From NCBI GenBank assembly GCA_001650895.1, contig LXYH01000008.1, positions 1-64,000 on the forward strand: 64,000 bases of DNA, given 5' to 3'. Below are positions 16,509 through 24,600 of the stretch, piece after piece. The notes beneath the pieces are model-generated. The model did no database searches and had not been told where the DNA came from. It was given only the letters and a program-made list of their open reading frames with translations. Every line of letters starts with the position of its first letter. Position 1 is the first letter of the stretch. The stretch is from Rhodobacteraceae bacterium EhC02 (GTDB lineage: Bacteria > Pseudomonadota > Alphaproteobacteria > Rhodobacterales > Rhodobacteraceae). The position numbers and the translations under genes were made by a program.

Positions 16509-17054
16509 ATGGATTGCTACCCACTTGCAAAATTTCAAGTTGGGCGGACATGCATGGATGATACTGATTGGTCTGATCGCGCGTTTTATGATGATGGCGA
16601 ATGGGTTACCTGGTCGGAAATTGACGAGCAGCTTCGCTACAAGGAGTGGGGGGCAAAGTACCCCAACGCCATTCGGTCAATGATACCCTACTTTGAAAAC
16701 CTCATATCACTGGCGGAAAGCTACCACGCGGAGACTGGCCTTCATCTCGCCGTCTATGGCGATATCGGCGAACTTTTCGGCGCGATCACTTACGGAATCA
16801 GGTTGAACAGGACCTACGCCCAAGGCGCAGATGGAAGACTTGGCAACGACCATGTCGAGGTGAAAACCATTACGCCGTTCAAGACCAAAGAGGTAGTGGT
16901 GGTCGACACGGCGGGAAATTTCAGCAAGCTACTTGTGGTCAAGATCAACGCGGATTTTCAAGTATCGGGTCGAATGATCGACCGAAAGGCATTGCCAAAA
17001 CGGCAGGGTCGATACTTGCGTGTCCGATGGAGTGATTTGCCATCGGCAAGATAA
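16509..17054 (+). CDS. Unknown protein with a possible PD-(D/E)XK nuclease core
   Basis: 181 residues; the true start may be the ATG at 16554, since neither has a strong ribosome-binding site. Residues about 75-125 contain GELFGAITYGIRLNRTY, then GADGRLGNDHVEVKTITPF, a pattern (acidic residue, then E-x-K on a beta strand) that resembles the PD-(D/E)XK nuclease core. I cannot be sure without structure prediction. It starts only a few bases after the DUF932 terminator, has lower GC than its neighbours and lacks the shared leader, so I read it as inserted cargo, possibly defence-related. Confidence 0.5.
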   Translation: MDCYPLAKFQVGRTCMDDTDWSDRAFYDDGEWVTWSEIDEQLRYKEWGAKYPNAIRSMIPYFENLISLAESYHAETGLHLAVYGDIGELFGAITYGIRLNRTYAQGADGRLGNDHVEVKTITPFKTKEVVVVDTAGNFSKLLVVKINADFQVSGRMIDRKALPKRQGRYLRVRWSDLPSAR

Positions 17055-17119
17055 CTGGTTGGTGCCGTCCGTCCCCTCCGAGGAAGAGGGCGGCAGTTTG
17101 GTCTTTGACGGATGAGGCG

Positions 17120-17143
17120 GGGAGAGCGGCTCCCTGTGCCGTC
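17120..17143 (+). promoter_or_regulatory. Repeated leader motif, diverged copy C
   Basis: GGGGAGAGCGGCTCCCTGTG and the following CCGTC match copies A and B at most positions, again just before a backbone ATG (17157). TGACGGATGAGG upstream parallels TGACGGGTTGAGG of copy B. Confidence 0.45.
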
Positions 17144-17156
17144 GGAGATATTCCCG

Positions 17157-17675
17157 ATGTTCGACCTGTCCCTGCCCATCCACTCGACCACTTGCCCGGC
17201 GAGGTTCGCGCCGGTCTTTGCGATTGGCAACGCTGATCCCAACCATCCCTTCGCCTTGACCCTGTCGCGCCGGACGCCTGCGGATCTGATGTCGGGCCGG
17301 GCCGCCCCGCTGGTCCTCGCCCGTTTCGTGACGCTGGCCGAGGCCATGCAGGGCGCGATCGACCACGCCGAGGATATCGCTCCGGATGCAGCGCCGTATC
17401 TTCTGGCGATCCTCGACCGCGATGAACAGCTAGTGCTGGCCGGGGGCGCCAGCGACGGGGCCGTCGCCTGGTGTCATCCGGTGGCCAGTGCAACCGAGGC
17501 GCGGGGCGTCGTGACCGAGGCGAGCCAGCTTCGCGCGCAGTCGGGCCGCGCTGCCGCATGGCACGAACCCGCTCTCGCGCAGCGGCTGCGGCACCGTGCC
17601 GATCTGCTGGATGCCCGCCTTGTCGATCCGCTCTGGCGCGCCTTTGCCGCCCGGGCGCTGCAGGTCGCGGCGTGA
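17157..17675 (+). CDS. Conserved plasmid protein of unknown function
   Basis: 172 residues from the ATG at 17157 (MFDLSLPIHSTTCPARF); CGGAGATATTCCCG before it matches the ribosome-site layout of the 17776 and 21611 genes (GGAGTTTCCC). Soluble, alanine-rich and mostly helical in the C-terminal half. No domain recognised. It stands in a plus-strand series of small backbone genes and has the shared leader. High GC and typical codon use argue for a real gene. Confidence 0.7.
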   Translation: MFDLSLPIHSTTCPARFAPVFAIGNADPNHPFALTLSRRTPADLMSGRAAPLVLARFVTLAEAMQGAIDHAEDIAPDAAPYLLAILDRDEQLVLAGGASDGAVAWCHPVASATEARGVVTEASQLRAQSGRAAAWHEPALAQRLRHRADLLDARLVDPLWRAFAARALQVAA

Positions 17676-17775
17676 CGCCCGAGAGACAGAGGAGGGCAGG
17701 GGTTTCGGGAGTTTTGCCGGGTGAGAGAGATCGCCCGGCTTGGCTCCAACCTTTGCCCCTTACCGGAGTTTCCCG

Positions 17776-18267
17776 ATGAACCATACTGAACCCACGCTCG
17801 CACCGCCGATGCCGCCCTCCACCATCGATTTCGGAGCGGTCCTCGCCGCGCATGCCGAACGCGAGGCCCGGACCCTCGCCCTGCGCCCCGGCAACAAGGA
17901 TCGCCTGTTCGCTGGCCTGATGGCCGCCGGCATCACCCATGTCACCGTGACCTTTGACGGTGCCGGTGACAGCGGCCAGATCGAAAGCATCGGCGCCTGG
18001 TCGGGCGAGACCGCCGTCGACTTCCCCGTGACCGAAATCCCCTATGCCGCGCTGACCTGGGATGACCCCGAGGTCGAGATGCGCAGCCTGTCGCTGGAGG
18101 ATGTCGTCGAGCAGCTCGCCTACGACTTCCTCTCTGACGCCCATGGTGGCTGGGAGAACAACGACGGCGCCTACGGCGAGTTCTGCTTCGACGCTTCCGC
18201 CCGCTGCATCCATCTTGAGTTCAACGAGCGCTTCACCTCGTCCGAACTCTTCACCCATGATTTCTGA
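17776..18267 (+). CDS. DUF6878-type protein
   Basis: 163 residues from the ATG at 17776, preceded by CCGGAGTTTCCCG. The stretch GITHVTVTFDGAGDSGQIESI near 55-75 and the C-terminal GGWENNDGAYGEFCFD are what I recall of the DUF6878 family, found on alphaproteobacterial plasmids and elements. Acidic and soluble, with no known activity. The leader again contains AGAGGAGGGC-type sequence upstream. Gene 18280 follows 12 bp later with its own ribosome-binding site, so the two are likely co-transcribed. Confidence 0.72.
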   Translation: MNHTEPTLAPPMPPSTIDFGAVLAAHAEREARTLALRPGNKDRLFAGLMAAGITHVTVTFDGAGDSGQIESIGAWSGETAVDFPVTEIPYAALTWDDPEVEMRSLSLEDVVEQLAYDFLSDAHGGWENNDGAYGEFCFDASARCIHLEFNERFTSSELFTHDF

Positions 18268-18279
18268 GGGGGGACAGCG

Positions 18280-18657
18280 ATGGCACATCCGTATCACCAC
18301 GCCCTCTCTTCGGTGAAGAAATGGGGCGGCACGGTCGACTGCTACATGGCGGTGCATACCTGGTTTGATGCATCGAAATCGATCACGGCCGATTTTCGGC
18401 ATCGGGCCCTGCGGCACCATGCCGAGGGCATCTTCATGGCCGAGACGATCTTTGGGCCAACGATCACGCTCTCGACCGGGCGCATCATCCCGACCCGGTG
18501 GGTCGGCGAGCAGCATGTGAAGGAGGACCTCGGCTTTATCCCGAGCTTTGCCGACTGGGTGAAAGCGATCCGGCCCGAGCCATGGATGGGCAGGGCCGAG
18601 CGGATCGAGGCATTGGTCGATCCACATCTCGCCTCGCCCGTGGTCGAGGTCAGCTGA
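18280..18657 (+). CDS. DUF6915-type protein
   Basis: 125 residues beginning MAHPYHHALSSVKKWGG, which I associate with the DUF6915 family; further features are DASKSITADFRHRALRHHAEGI and IPTRWVGEQHVKEDLGFIPS. The histidine-rich N-terminus could bind metal, but this is speculation. GAGGGGGG lies right before the ATG. It is sandwiched between the DUF6878 gene and a 65-residue gene that starts one base after its stop, so this is an operon of small plasmid genes. Confidence 0.75.
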   Translation: MAHPYHHALSSVKKWGGTVDCYMAVHTWFDASKSITADFRHRALRHHAEGIFMAETIFGPTITLSTGRIIPTRWVGEQHVKEDLGFIPSFADWVKAIRPEPWMGRAERIEALVDPHLASPVVEVS

Positions 18658-18658
18658 C

Positions 18659-18856
18659 ATGACCGATCCCGCATACCTGCGCCTCGACCTGTCGCCGACG
18701 GCGTCGCCCTTTACTGTCCTGCGCGCTGCGGTCCGGGCGCTTCACCCCGACACGCGGGCCGTGCGCAGCTTCCGGACGGCGCGCAAACGCTTCTACCGAC
18801 AGATGCTCTGCGCGCACGCGGCGCGTCAGGCAGCAGGCGATCCGCCTTCCGGCTGA
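18659..18856 (+). CDS. Small basic protein, unknown
   Basis: 65 residues, arginine-rich and positively charged (VLRAAVRALHPDTRAVRSF, RTARKRFYRQMLCAHAAR). The ATG at 18659 follows the previous stop after one base, so translation is probably coupled. The charge suggests nucleic-acid contact, but no fold is recognised. The similarity of the start (LRLDLSPTASPFTVLRAAVRAL) to small J-like helices is too weak to name. Confidence 0.6.
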   Translation: MTDPAYLRLDLSPTASPFTVLRAAVRALHPDTRAVRSFRTARKRFYRQMLCAHAARQAAGDPPSG

Positions 18857-18931
18857 TCGCTCTGCCTCATCCCCTCATCCCAATCCAGCGCCCTGCCCCT
18901 TGGCCGGGCTTCGCAATCTCAGGAGGTCCCC

Positions 18932-19351
18932 ATGGCGGATTACTTCACTCATTTCTCATGTCTGATCGACGTCGGCACGCCCGACAAGGCTGACCGTGCG
19001 CTCGCGCTGTTTCATGACCTGCGCGCTGCGGATCAGGACGCCGACGACCCGGAGGTCTCGGGCTTCACTCTTGCGCGCCAGGACGCGCCCGAGGGCAGCA
19101 CCCTCTGGATCCATGACGACGACCACGGCGATGTCGAGGCGGTTATCCGCTTCGTGCTGCGCCTTGCGGAGGACCTCGACCTCACCGGCCTCTGGGGGTT
19201 TCAGTACGGTCTGACCTGTTCCCGCCCGCGCCTCGACGCCTTCGGCGGTGGCGCACATGTCATCGATCTGGGCGCGCGCAAATCCATCGGCTGGACCAGC
19301 ACCGAAGATTGGCTGACCGCCGCGCTGAACGGAGAGGACGCACATGCCTGA
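18932..19351 (+). CDS. Conserved plasmid protein of unknown function
   Basis: 139 residues with a strong AGGAGG site before the ATG. Soluble and acidic; SGFTLARQDAPEGSTLWIHDDDHGDVEAV and the following helix look like an alternating beta/alpha fold. Its last codons overlap the start of the 19344 gene by 8 bp, so the two products are probably made together. No domain recognised. Homologues, as I recall them, occur in phage and plasmid gene sets next to DUF932 proteins. Confidence 0.7.
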   Translation: MADYFTHFSCLIDVGTPDKADRALALFHDLRAADQDADDPEVSGFTLARQDAPEGSTLWIHDDDHGDVEAVIRFVLRLAEDLDLTGLWGFQYGLTCSRPRLDAFGGGAHVIDLGARKSIGWTSTEDWLTAALNGEDAHA

Positions 19352-19988
19352 GGTGATCTGCACAACAGTCTACCAGTTCCCTGAACTCTCCGACGTCGCC
19401 AAGGACAAGGCCCGCGGCTGGTATCGCGAACTCGGCCCCCACGACGATTGGTGGGATGCGGTCTACGAGGATTTTGAGCGCATCTGCGAAATCCTCGGCA
19501 TCCGGCTCAAAACCACCCCTGTGCGACTGATGGGCGGCGGCACGCGCCAAAAGCCCTGCATCTGGTTTTCAGGGTTCTGGAGCCAGGGGGATGGGGCTTG
19601 TCTGGATGGCTATCTCAGTCATGCCAAGGGCGCGGCCGCGCGTATCCGGGACTATGCGCCCCAGGACGCGACGCTGCAGAGCATCGCCGACCGGCTTCAG
19701 GCCATCCAGCGGCGGAACTTCTACCAGCTTGCCGCCGAGATCAGCCACCGAGGTCGCTACTGCCACGAATACACCATGTCGGTGGACGTCACCCGCGACA
19801 GCCCGACCTGGCAGCCGCCGACCGAAGATGCAGAGGAGGCTGTGATCGAAGCGATCCGCGATCTCGCCCGCTGGCTCTACTGCCAGCTTCTAGCCGAATA
19901 CGATCACCTCACCTCAGACGAGGCCTTCGAGGAGGGGATCATCGTGAACGAATACAACTTCACGGAAGGAGGGCGGCGGTTCGGGTGA
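19344..19988 (+). CDS. Conserved phage/plasmid protein of unknown function
   Basis: 214 residues. The start, EVICTTVYQFPELSDVAKDKARGWYRE, and the aromatic segment KPCIWFSGFWSQGDGACLDG near residue 70-90 are distinctive and recur in phage-borne hypothetical proteins I have seen. The C-terminal third is helical (AVIEAIRDLARWLYCQLLAEYDHLTSDEAF, in part). No signal peptide, no membrane segment, no catalytic motif that I can name. It is translationally coupled to the preceding gene by an 8-bp overlap and is the last gene of this small-gene run before the toxin-antitoxin pair. Confidence 0.7.
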   Translation: MPEVICTTVYQFPELSDVAKDKARGWYRELGPHDDWWDAVYEDFERICEILGIRLKTTPVRLMGGGTRQKPCIWFSGFWSQGDGACLDGYLSHAKGAAARIRDYAPQDATLQSIADRLQAIQRRNFYQLAAEISHRGRYCHEYTMSVDVTRDSPTWQPPTEDAEEAVIEAIRDLARWLYCQLLAEYDHLTSDEAFEEGIIVNEYNFTEGGRRFG

Positions 19989-20024
19989 GCACGATACTTT
20001 CGAAGAACTTTCCCGACCGAACGC

Positions 20025-20053
20025 TTGCACTGTACGTCAAGATGGCGTACATG
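20025..20053 (+). promoter_or_regulatory. Toxin-antitoxin promoter with operator in its spacer
   Basis: TTGCAC (20025-20030), 17-bp spacer, TACATG (20048-20053). The spacer is occupied by the inverted repeat TGTACG (20031-20036) / CGTACA (20046-20051). A palindrome between -35 and -10, 26 bp before the antitoxin ATG, fits autorepression by the antitoxin or the antitoxin-toxin complex. Confidence 0.6.
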
Positions 20054-20078
20054 ATGGATAGCAAAACAGGAGGCGACC

Positions 20079-20387
20079 ATGCTTGGTTTCCACGACACCA
20101 CGCGCGCGATCGATGAGCGTAACGAGGCCCGGATGAATTTCCGGACGAAGCCGCGCATCAAGACTGCGATCCAGCAGGCGGCGGCGCTTTCTGGCGTCGA
20201 CGATTCCGTCTTCACGATGAATGCCGCCTACCAGGCGGCGCTGGCAACGATCGCAGCGCATGAACGGACGGTGTTGCAGCCGGTCGATCATGAGGCGTTC
20301 TTCGCAGCGCTTGACACCCCGGCGGCGCCGACTGATGCCCTGCGCTTGGCCTTCCGTCGGCATGGCAAAACGGTTGTGTCGCAGTAA
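20079..20387 (+). CDS. DUF1778/TacA-type antitoxin
   Basis: 102-residue antitoxin. The N-terminus has a ribbon-helix-helix feel (MNFRTKPRIKTAIQQAAALSGVDDSVF), and the tail VLQPVDHEAFFAALDTPAAPTDALRLAFRRH is the region that wraps and neutralises the acetyltransferase toxin in TacA-type antitoxins. The RHH also represses the operon promoter. AGGAGG precedes the ATG. The stop codon touches the toxin start (TAA then ATG), which is normal for these pairs. A start at MNFRT would also give a plausible but shorter RHH. Confidence 0.85.
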   Translation: MLGFHDTTRAIDERNEARMNFRTKPRIKTAIQQAAALSGVDDSVFTMNAAYQAALATIAAHERTVLQPVDHEAFFAALDTPAAPTDALRLAFRRHGKTVVSQ

Positions 20388-21005
20388 ATGGCGACATCTG
20401 AACCGGCCTCTTACATCATCGAGCCGTTCGATCCAGAGAAACATGATCGGGCGGCTTTTTCTTGCGGTGTCGAGCAAGTCGACAACTATTTTCAGAAGAC
20501 CGCGAACAAGCTCGCCAAGGCGGATAATGTCCGCCTCTATGTGATGGTTGACCGAGACCGCACGGTCATTGGTTTCTATGCTCTGAATGCGCACGCGGTT
20601 CAGTTTACGGATCTTCCTGCAAAGTTTGCGCGGACCCGGCCTTCGCATGGCAACATTCCTGCCGCCTACATCTCCATGATCGGGCGGGACCAGAAGTTCA
20701 GCGGCGGTGGGTTTGGCGGCGATCTGCTTGTCGACACCCTCCGGCGGATTGCCGTTGCCGCTGACGCGATTGGCGTCGCGGTCGTCATGCTCGATGTGCT
20801 CGACTGCGGCGATCCAGATCGCGTCGCGCGCCGCAAGGCGCTTTATGAAAGCTACGGGTTCCAATCATTGGCTTCGAACCCGCTGAGAATGTTCATGGCC
20901 GTCAGCACTGTTCTCAAGCTCATCGCAGAAGAGGACGACGTGCAGAAGAAGGAAGCGGCGCTCGCGGAACTGGCGCGGCTCGGACAGAAGTTCGACCGAG
21001 GTTGA
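20388..21005 (+). CDS. TacT-type GNAT acetyltransferase toxin
   Basis: 205-residue GNAT protein. FDPEKHDRAAFSCGVEQVDNYFQKTANKLAKADNVRLYVMVD (in part) is the standard N-terminus of tRNA-acetylating toxins of the TacT/AtaT group. The acetyl-CoA loop appears as QKFSGGGFGGDLLVDTLRR near residues 98-116, and ALYESYGF near 160 closes the fold. Such toxins acetylate the amino group of charged tRNA and stop translation. Motifs look intact. With the antitoxin upstream it forms a plasmid-stabilising module. The C-terminal extension EEDDVQKKEAALAELARLG is longer than in TacT. Confidence 0.87.
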   Translation: MATSEPASYIIEPFDPEKHDRAAFSCGVEQVDNYFQKTANKLAKADNVRLYVMVDRDRTVIGFYALNAHAVQFTDLPAKFARTRPSHGNIPAAYISMIGRDQKFSGGGFGGDLLVDTLRRIAVAADAIGVAVVMLDVLDCGDPDRVARRKALYESYGFQSLASNPLRMFMAVSTVLKLIAEEDDVQKKEAALAELARLGQKFDRG

Positions 21006-21140
21006 AGTCCTGAAGACCCAGTCCGCAACACTATAGCTTGGCAACTACGCTCGTTTTGCCAAACTACAGTGTGGCAAAAGCTCCGAATGATTGCGAGAGG
21101 CCCGGACAGCGGTATGGGGCATCACCAGCCGGTACCGGGA

Positions 21141-21434
21141 TCACCTGTTCCCGTCGATCCACTTCGACATCAGCCCTTTGTCGCGGAAACACTCATCCGG
21201 CACGGCGCGGCGTTTGATGCGGGCGAGACGTTCGGCGAAGGCGACCTGCTTTGATGTCGGGCGGCTGTCCTGCGTGCCCGGCTTCAGCCTGGCCTGCGCG
21301 TCGATCCAGGCGCTGAGCGCGCGCAGGTCTTGCTGAACCTCCCAAGGCAGAAGTGTTTGGTTGCGCAGGGCCAGCGCCCGCGCATAGGCGATCTGCTTTG
21401 GCGTCGCGGGCAAGGCATAAGTGGTGCTTTCCAT
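21141..21434 (-). CDS. Small protein with an internal duplication, unknown
   Basis: 97 residues, converging on the toxin gene. Two copies of one motif are visible: PKQIAYARALALRNQTLLPW ... ALSAWID (about residues 11-46) and SKQVAFAERLARIKRRAVPD ... LMSKWID (about 60-95). Each looks like a pair of helices. Similar single-motif proteins are common in Rhodobacteraceae, with no known function to my knowledge. A GGGAG site precedes the ATG at 21434. The tandem layout suggests it binds two copies of a target or a symmetric site. Confidence 0.65.
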   Translation of the reverse strand: MESTTYALPATPKQIAYARALALRNQTLLPWEVQQDLRALSAWIDAQARLKPGTQDSRPTSKQVAFAERLARIKRRAVPDECFRDKGLMSKWIDGNR

Positions 21435-21610
21435 CGGGGGTCTCCCTTCCTAGCTTGGCTCTCAATATAGAACATAACAGGAACAAAAACAAGCCGCCTG
21501 CGCAGTTCATGGGGTTTGAGAGGAAGAGGAGGGCCGGGGAGGGTCAGGCCTGAGGGCGCCCGAAAGAGGGTGTCCGGGCCTGATCTTGTCCCTCATTCCG
21601 GAGTTTCCCA

Positions 21611-24600
21611 ATGACCCATCTCGCCCCTTTTGCGACCGAGTGCGCCCTTGCGCCTGTTGTCCCCATCCCATCCCCCGATACGGCCGCTGCGATCTTGAGC
21701 GTGGCCGAGGCGCTGCAGCCTGATCTGGCGCAGGGCTTCCAGATCGACGCGCTGCGCTTGCGCGTTGAGATGGAGCGCGCCTTTGGCGGCTCTGATGCGA
21801 CCGGCGCCTGGGATTGGAAGCTGGCCTATGAGGCGGGCGAGGCAGCGCTGGTCCTGTTCCTGCGGAAGTTCGGCCGCGCGCTGTTGGCGCGGGCTGGCTC
21901 GCCCGCCGCGCTGCTGCCGATCCTTGCCAAGGTGTCCGGCCTTTTGCCGACCCATACGCGGCGCTCGGAGGAGATGGAGCGCTTCCAGCAGTTCTCGACG
22001 CCGCTGCCCATGGGGCTGGCGGCACTGGCGGCAGCACAGATCACCGCGCGCGATCTGGTCTTGGAGCCATCGGCTGGGACAGGCCTGCTGGCGATCCTCG
22101 CGGAAATCGCAGGCGGCAGCCTGATGCTGAACGAGCTTGCCGACACCCGCGCCGATCTTCTGCGCCGCCTGTTTCCGGGGCGTCCGGTCACTCGGTTTGA
22201 CGCGGCGCAGATCGACGATCATCTCGATGCACGGCTGCGCCCCAGCGTCATCGTGATGAACCCGCCATTCTCGGTTGTGGCCAATGTCGGTGCCCGCACC
22301 ACCGCGGCGACGGCCCGGCACCTGCGATCGGCGCTCGCAAGGCTTGCGCCCGGTGGGCGGTTGGTCGCCATCACCGGTGCCAGTTTCGCGCCCGATGCGC
22401 CCGCCTGGGCGGAAACCTTCGCCCGCCTGACCGAGACCGCGCATCTGGTGTTCACAGGCGCTGTGTCGGGTTCTGCCTTCGCCAAGCACGGCACCAGCTT
22501 CGAGACGCGGATCTCGGTATTCGACAAATGCCGCGGTGGCGAACTGGGCGGCATCACCGCCGATCTGCACCAGCCGCTGTCCCATGACGCAGCGCACCTC
22601 TTGTCCCGGATCACTGCCGAGATCCCGCCGCGTCTCGAACTGGATCAGGTTCCAACGGCGAAGCAGGGCCGCTCTTCCCCCTTCCCGGGAAATCCTGCCC
22701 GCACCGCGCACACGGCCATCAGCACTTCGCGCGCCACGCCAGCAACACCTCCCACCAATACTGCCGCGCAGATCGAGGCCGCAGACCTCGCCTATAGCCT
22801 GCGCGATGCGACCGAGGACGATGCCAGCGCTCGCCTGTCGGATGCCATTTATGAGACCTTCCGGTTGCAGGCGATCGACATCCCCGGGGCGGAACCGCAC
22901 CCGACCAAGCTGGTGCAATCGGCGGCCATGGCCTCGGTCGCGCCCCCGAAACCCAGCTACCGCCCTAGGCTGCCAGCGACCATTCTGCGCGATGGCCTGC
23001 TGTCCGACGCGCAGCTCGAGACCGTGATCTACGCCGGCGAGGCGCACGGCGCGCATCTCGCCGGGTCTTGGTCCGTGGATGAGACCGGCGATATGGTCTC
23101 GGCCGCCAAGGACGATGATCCCGACGCCATCCGTTTCCGGCGCGGGTTTTTCCTGGGCGATGGCACCGGGGCGGGCAAGGGCCGCCAGTCGGCCGGGATC
23201 GTGCTCGACAACTGGGCGCAAGGACGGCGCAAGGCGCTCTGGATTTCCAAAAGCGACAAGCTTCTGGAGGATGCGCAGCGCGACTGGTCCGCACTCGGGC
23301 AGGAGCGCTTGCTGGTGACGCCGCTGTCGCGCTTTGCGCAAGGCCGCGACATCCCGCTGACCGAGGGCATTCTGTTCACCACCTATGCAACGCTGCGCTC
23401 AGAGGAGCGCGGCGCCAGGAAATCCCGTGTTGATCAGATCGTCGACTGGCTGGGGGTGGATTTCGACGGAGTGATCTTGTTTGATGAAAGCCATGCCATG
23501 GCGAATGCCGCCGGATCGAAAGGCGAGCGCGGCGATGTCACCGCCTCGCAGCAGGGCAGGGCGGGTCTGCGCCTGCAGCACAAACTGCCCAATGCCCGCG
23601 TGGTTTATGTCTCGGCCACGGGCGCGACCTCGGTCCATAACCTCGCCTATGCGCAACGCCTCGGCCTCTGGGGCGGCGAGGACTTTCCGTTCGCGACGCG
23701 CGCGGAATTCGTCGAGGCGATCGAAGCCGGTGGCGTAGCAGCGATGGAGGTGCTGGCGCGCGATCTGCGCTCCCTCGGTCTCTACACGGCCCGGTCGCTT
23801 TCCTATGACGGCGTCGAGTACGAGATGCTGGTTCATGCGCTCAGTCCCGAGCAGCGCGGCATCTATGATGCTTATGCCGGGGCCTTTGCCATCATCCACA
23901 ACAACCTGGCGGCGGCGATGGAGGCTGCGAACATCACTGGAGAGTCTGGCACTCTGAACCGGCAGGCCAAATCCGCCGCGCGCTCGGCGTTCGAATCCGC
24001 CAAGCAGCGTTTCTTCGGCCATCTCCTGACTTCGATGAAAACTCCCACGCTGATCGCCGCCATCGACGCCGATCTCGCCGCAGGCCATGCGGCCGTGATC
24101 CAGATTGTCTCGACTGGCGAGGCGCTGATGGAACGCCGCCTGTCAGACATCCCTACGGATGAGTGGAACGATGTGCGGGTGGACATCACGCCAAGAGAGG
24201 CTTGTCTGGACTACCTCGCGCATTCCTTCCCGGTACAGCTCTACGAGCCCTTCACCGATAGCGAGGGCAATCTGTCCTCGCGGCCTGTCACGCGCGATGG
24301 CCAGCCGGTGGAATGTCGCGAAGCTGCGCGCCGCCGCGACGCGCTGATCGAGCATCTGGCCTCGCTACCGCCCGTGCCAGGGGCGCTGGATCAGATTGTG
24401 CAGCGCTTTGCCACAGACGTCGTGGCTGAAGTGACGGGCCGCTCGCGCCGCATCGTGCGCAAGGGTGAAGGGGCAGCGGCACGGCTGGTCGTGGAAAGCC
24501 GGGCAGGCTCTGCCAATCTCGCGGAAACCGCTGCCTTCATGGATGACCAGAAGCGTATCCTGATCTTCTCGGATGCCGGTGGCACCGGGCGCAGCTATCA

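Noticed and set aside
21593-23341. Minus-strand 582-residue frame opposite the methyltransferase-helicase gene
   Set aside because: Arginine/glutamine-rich shadow with no domain; the plus strand has methyltransferase and helicase motifs throughout.
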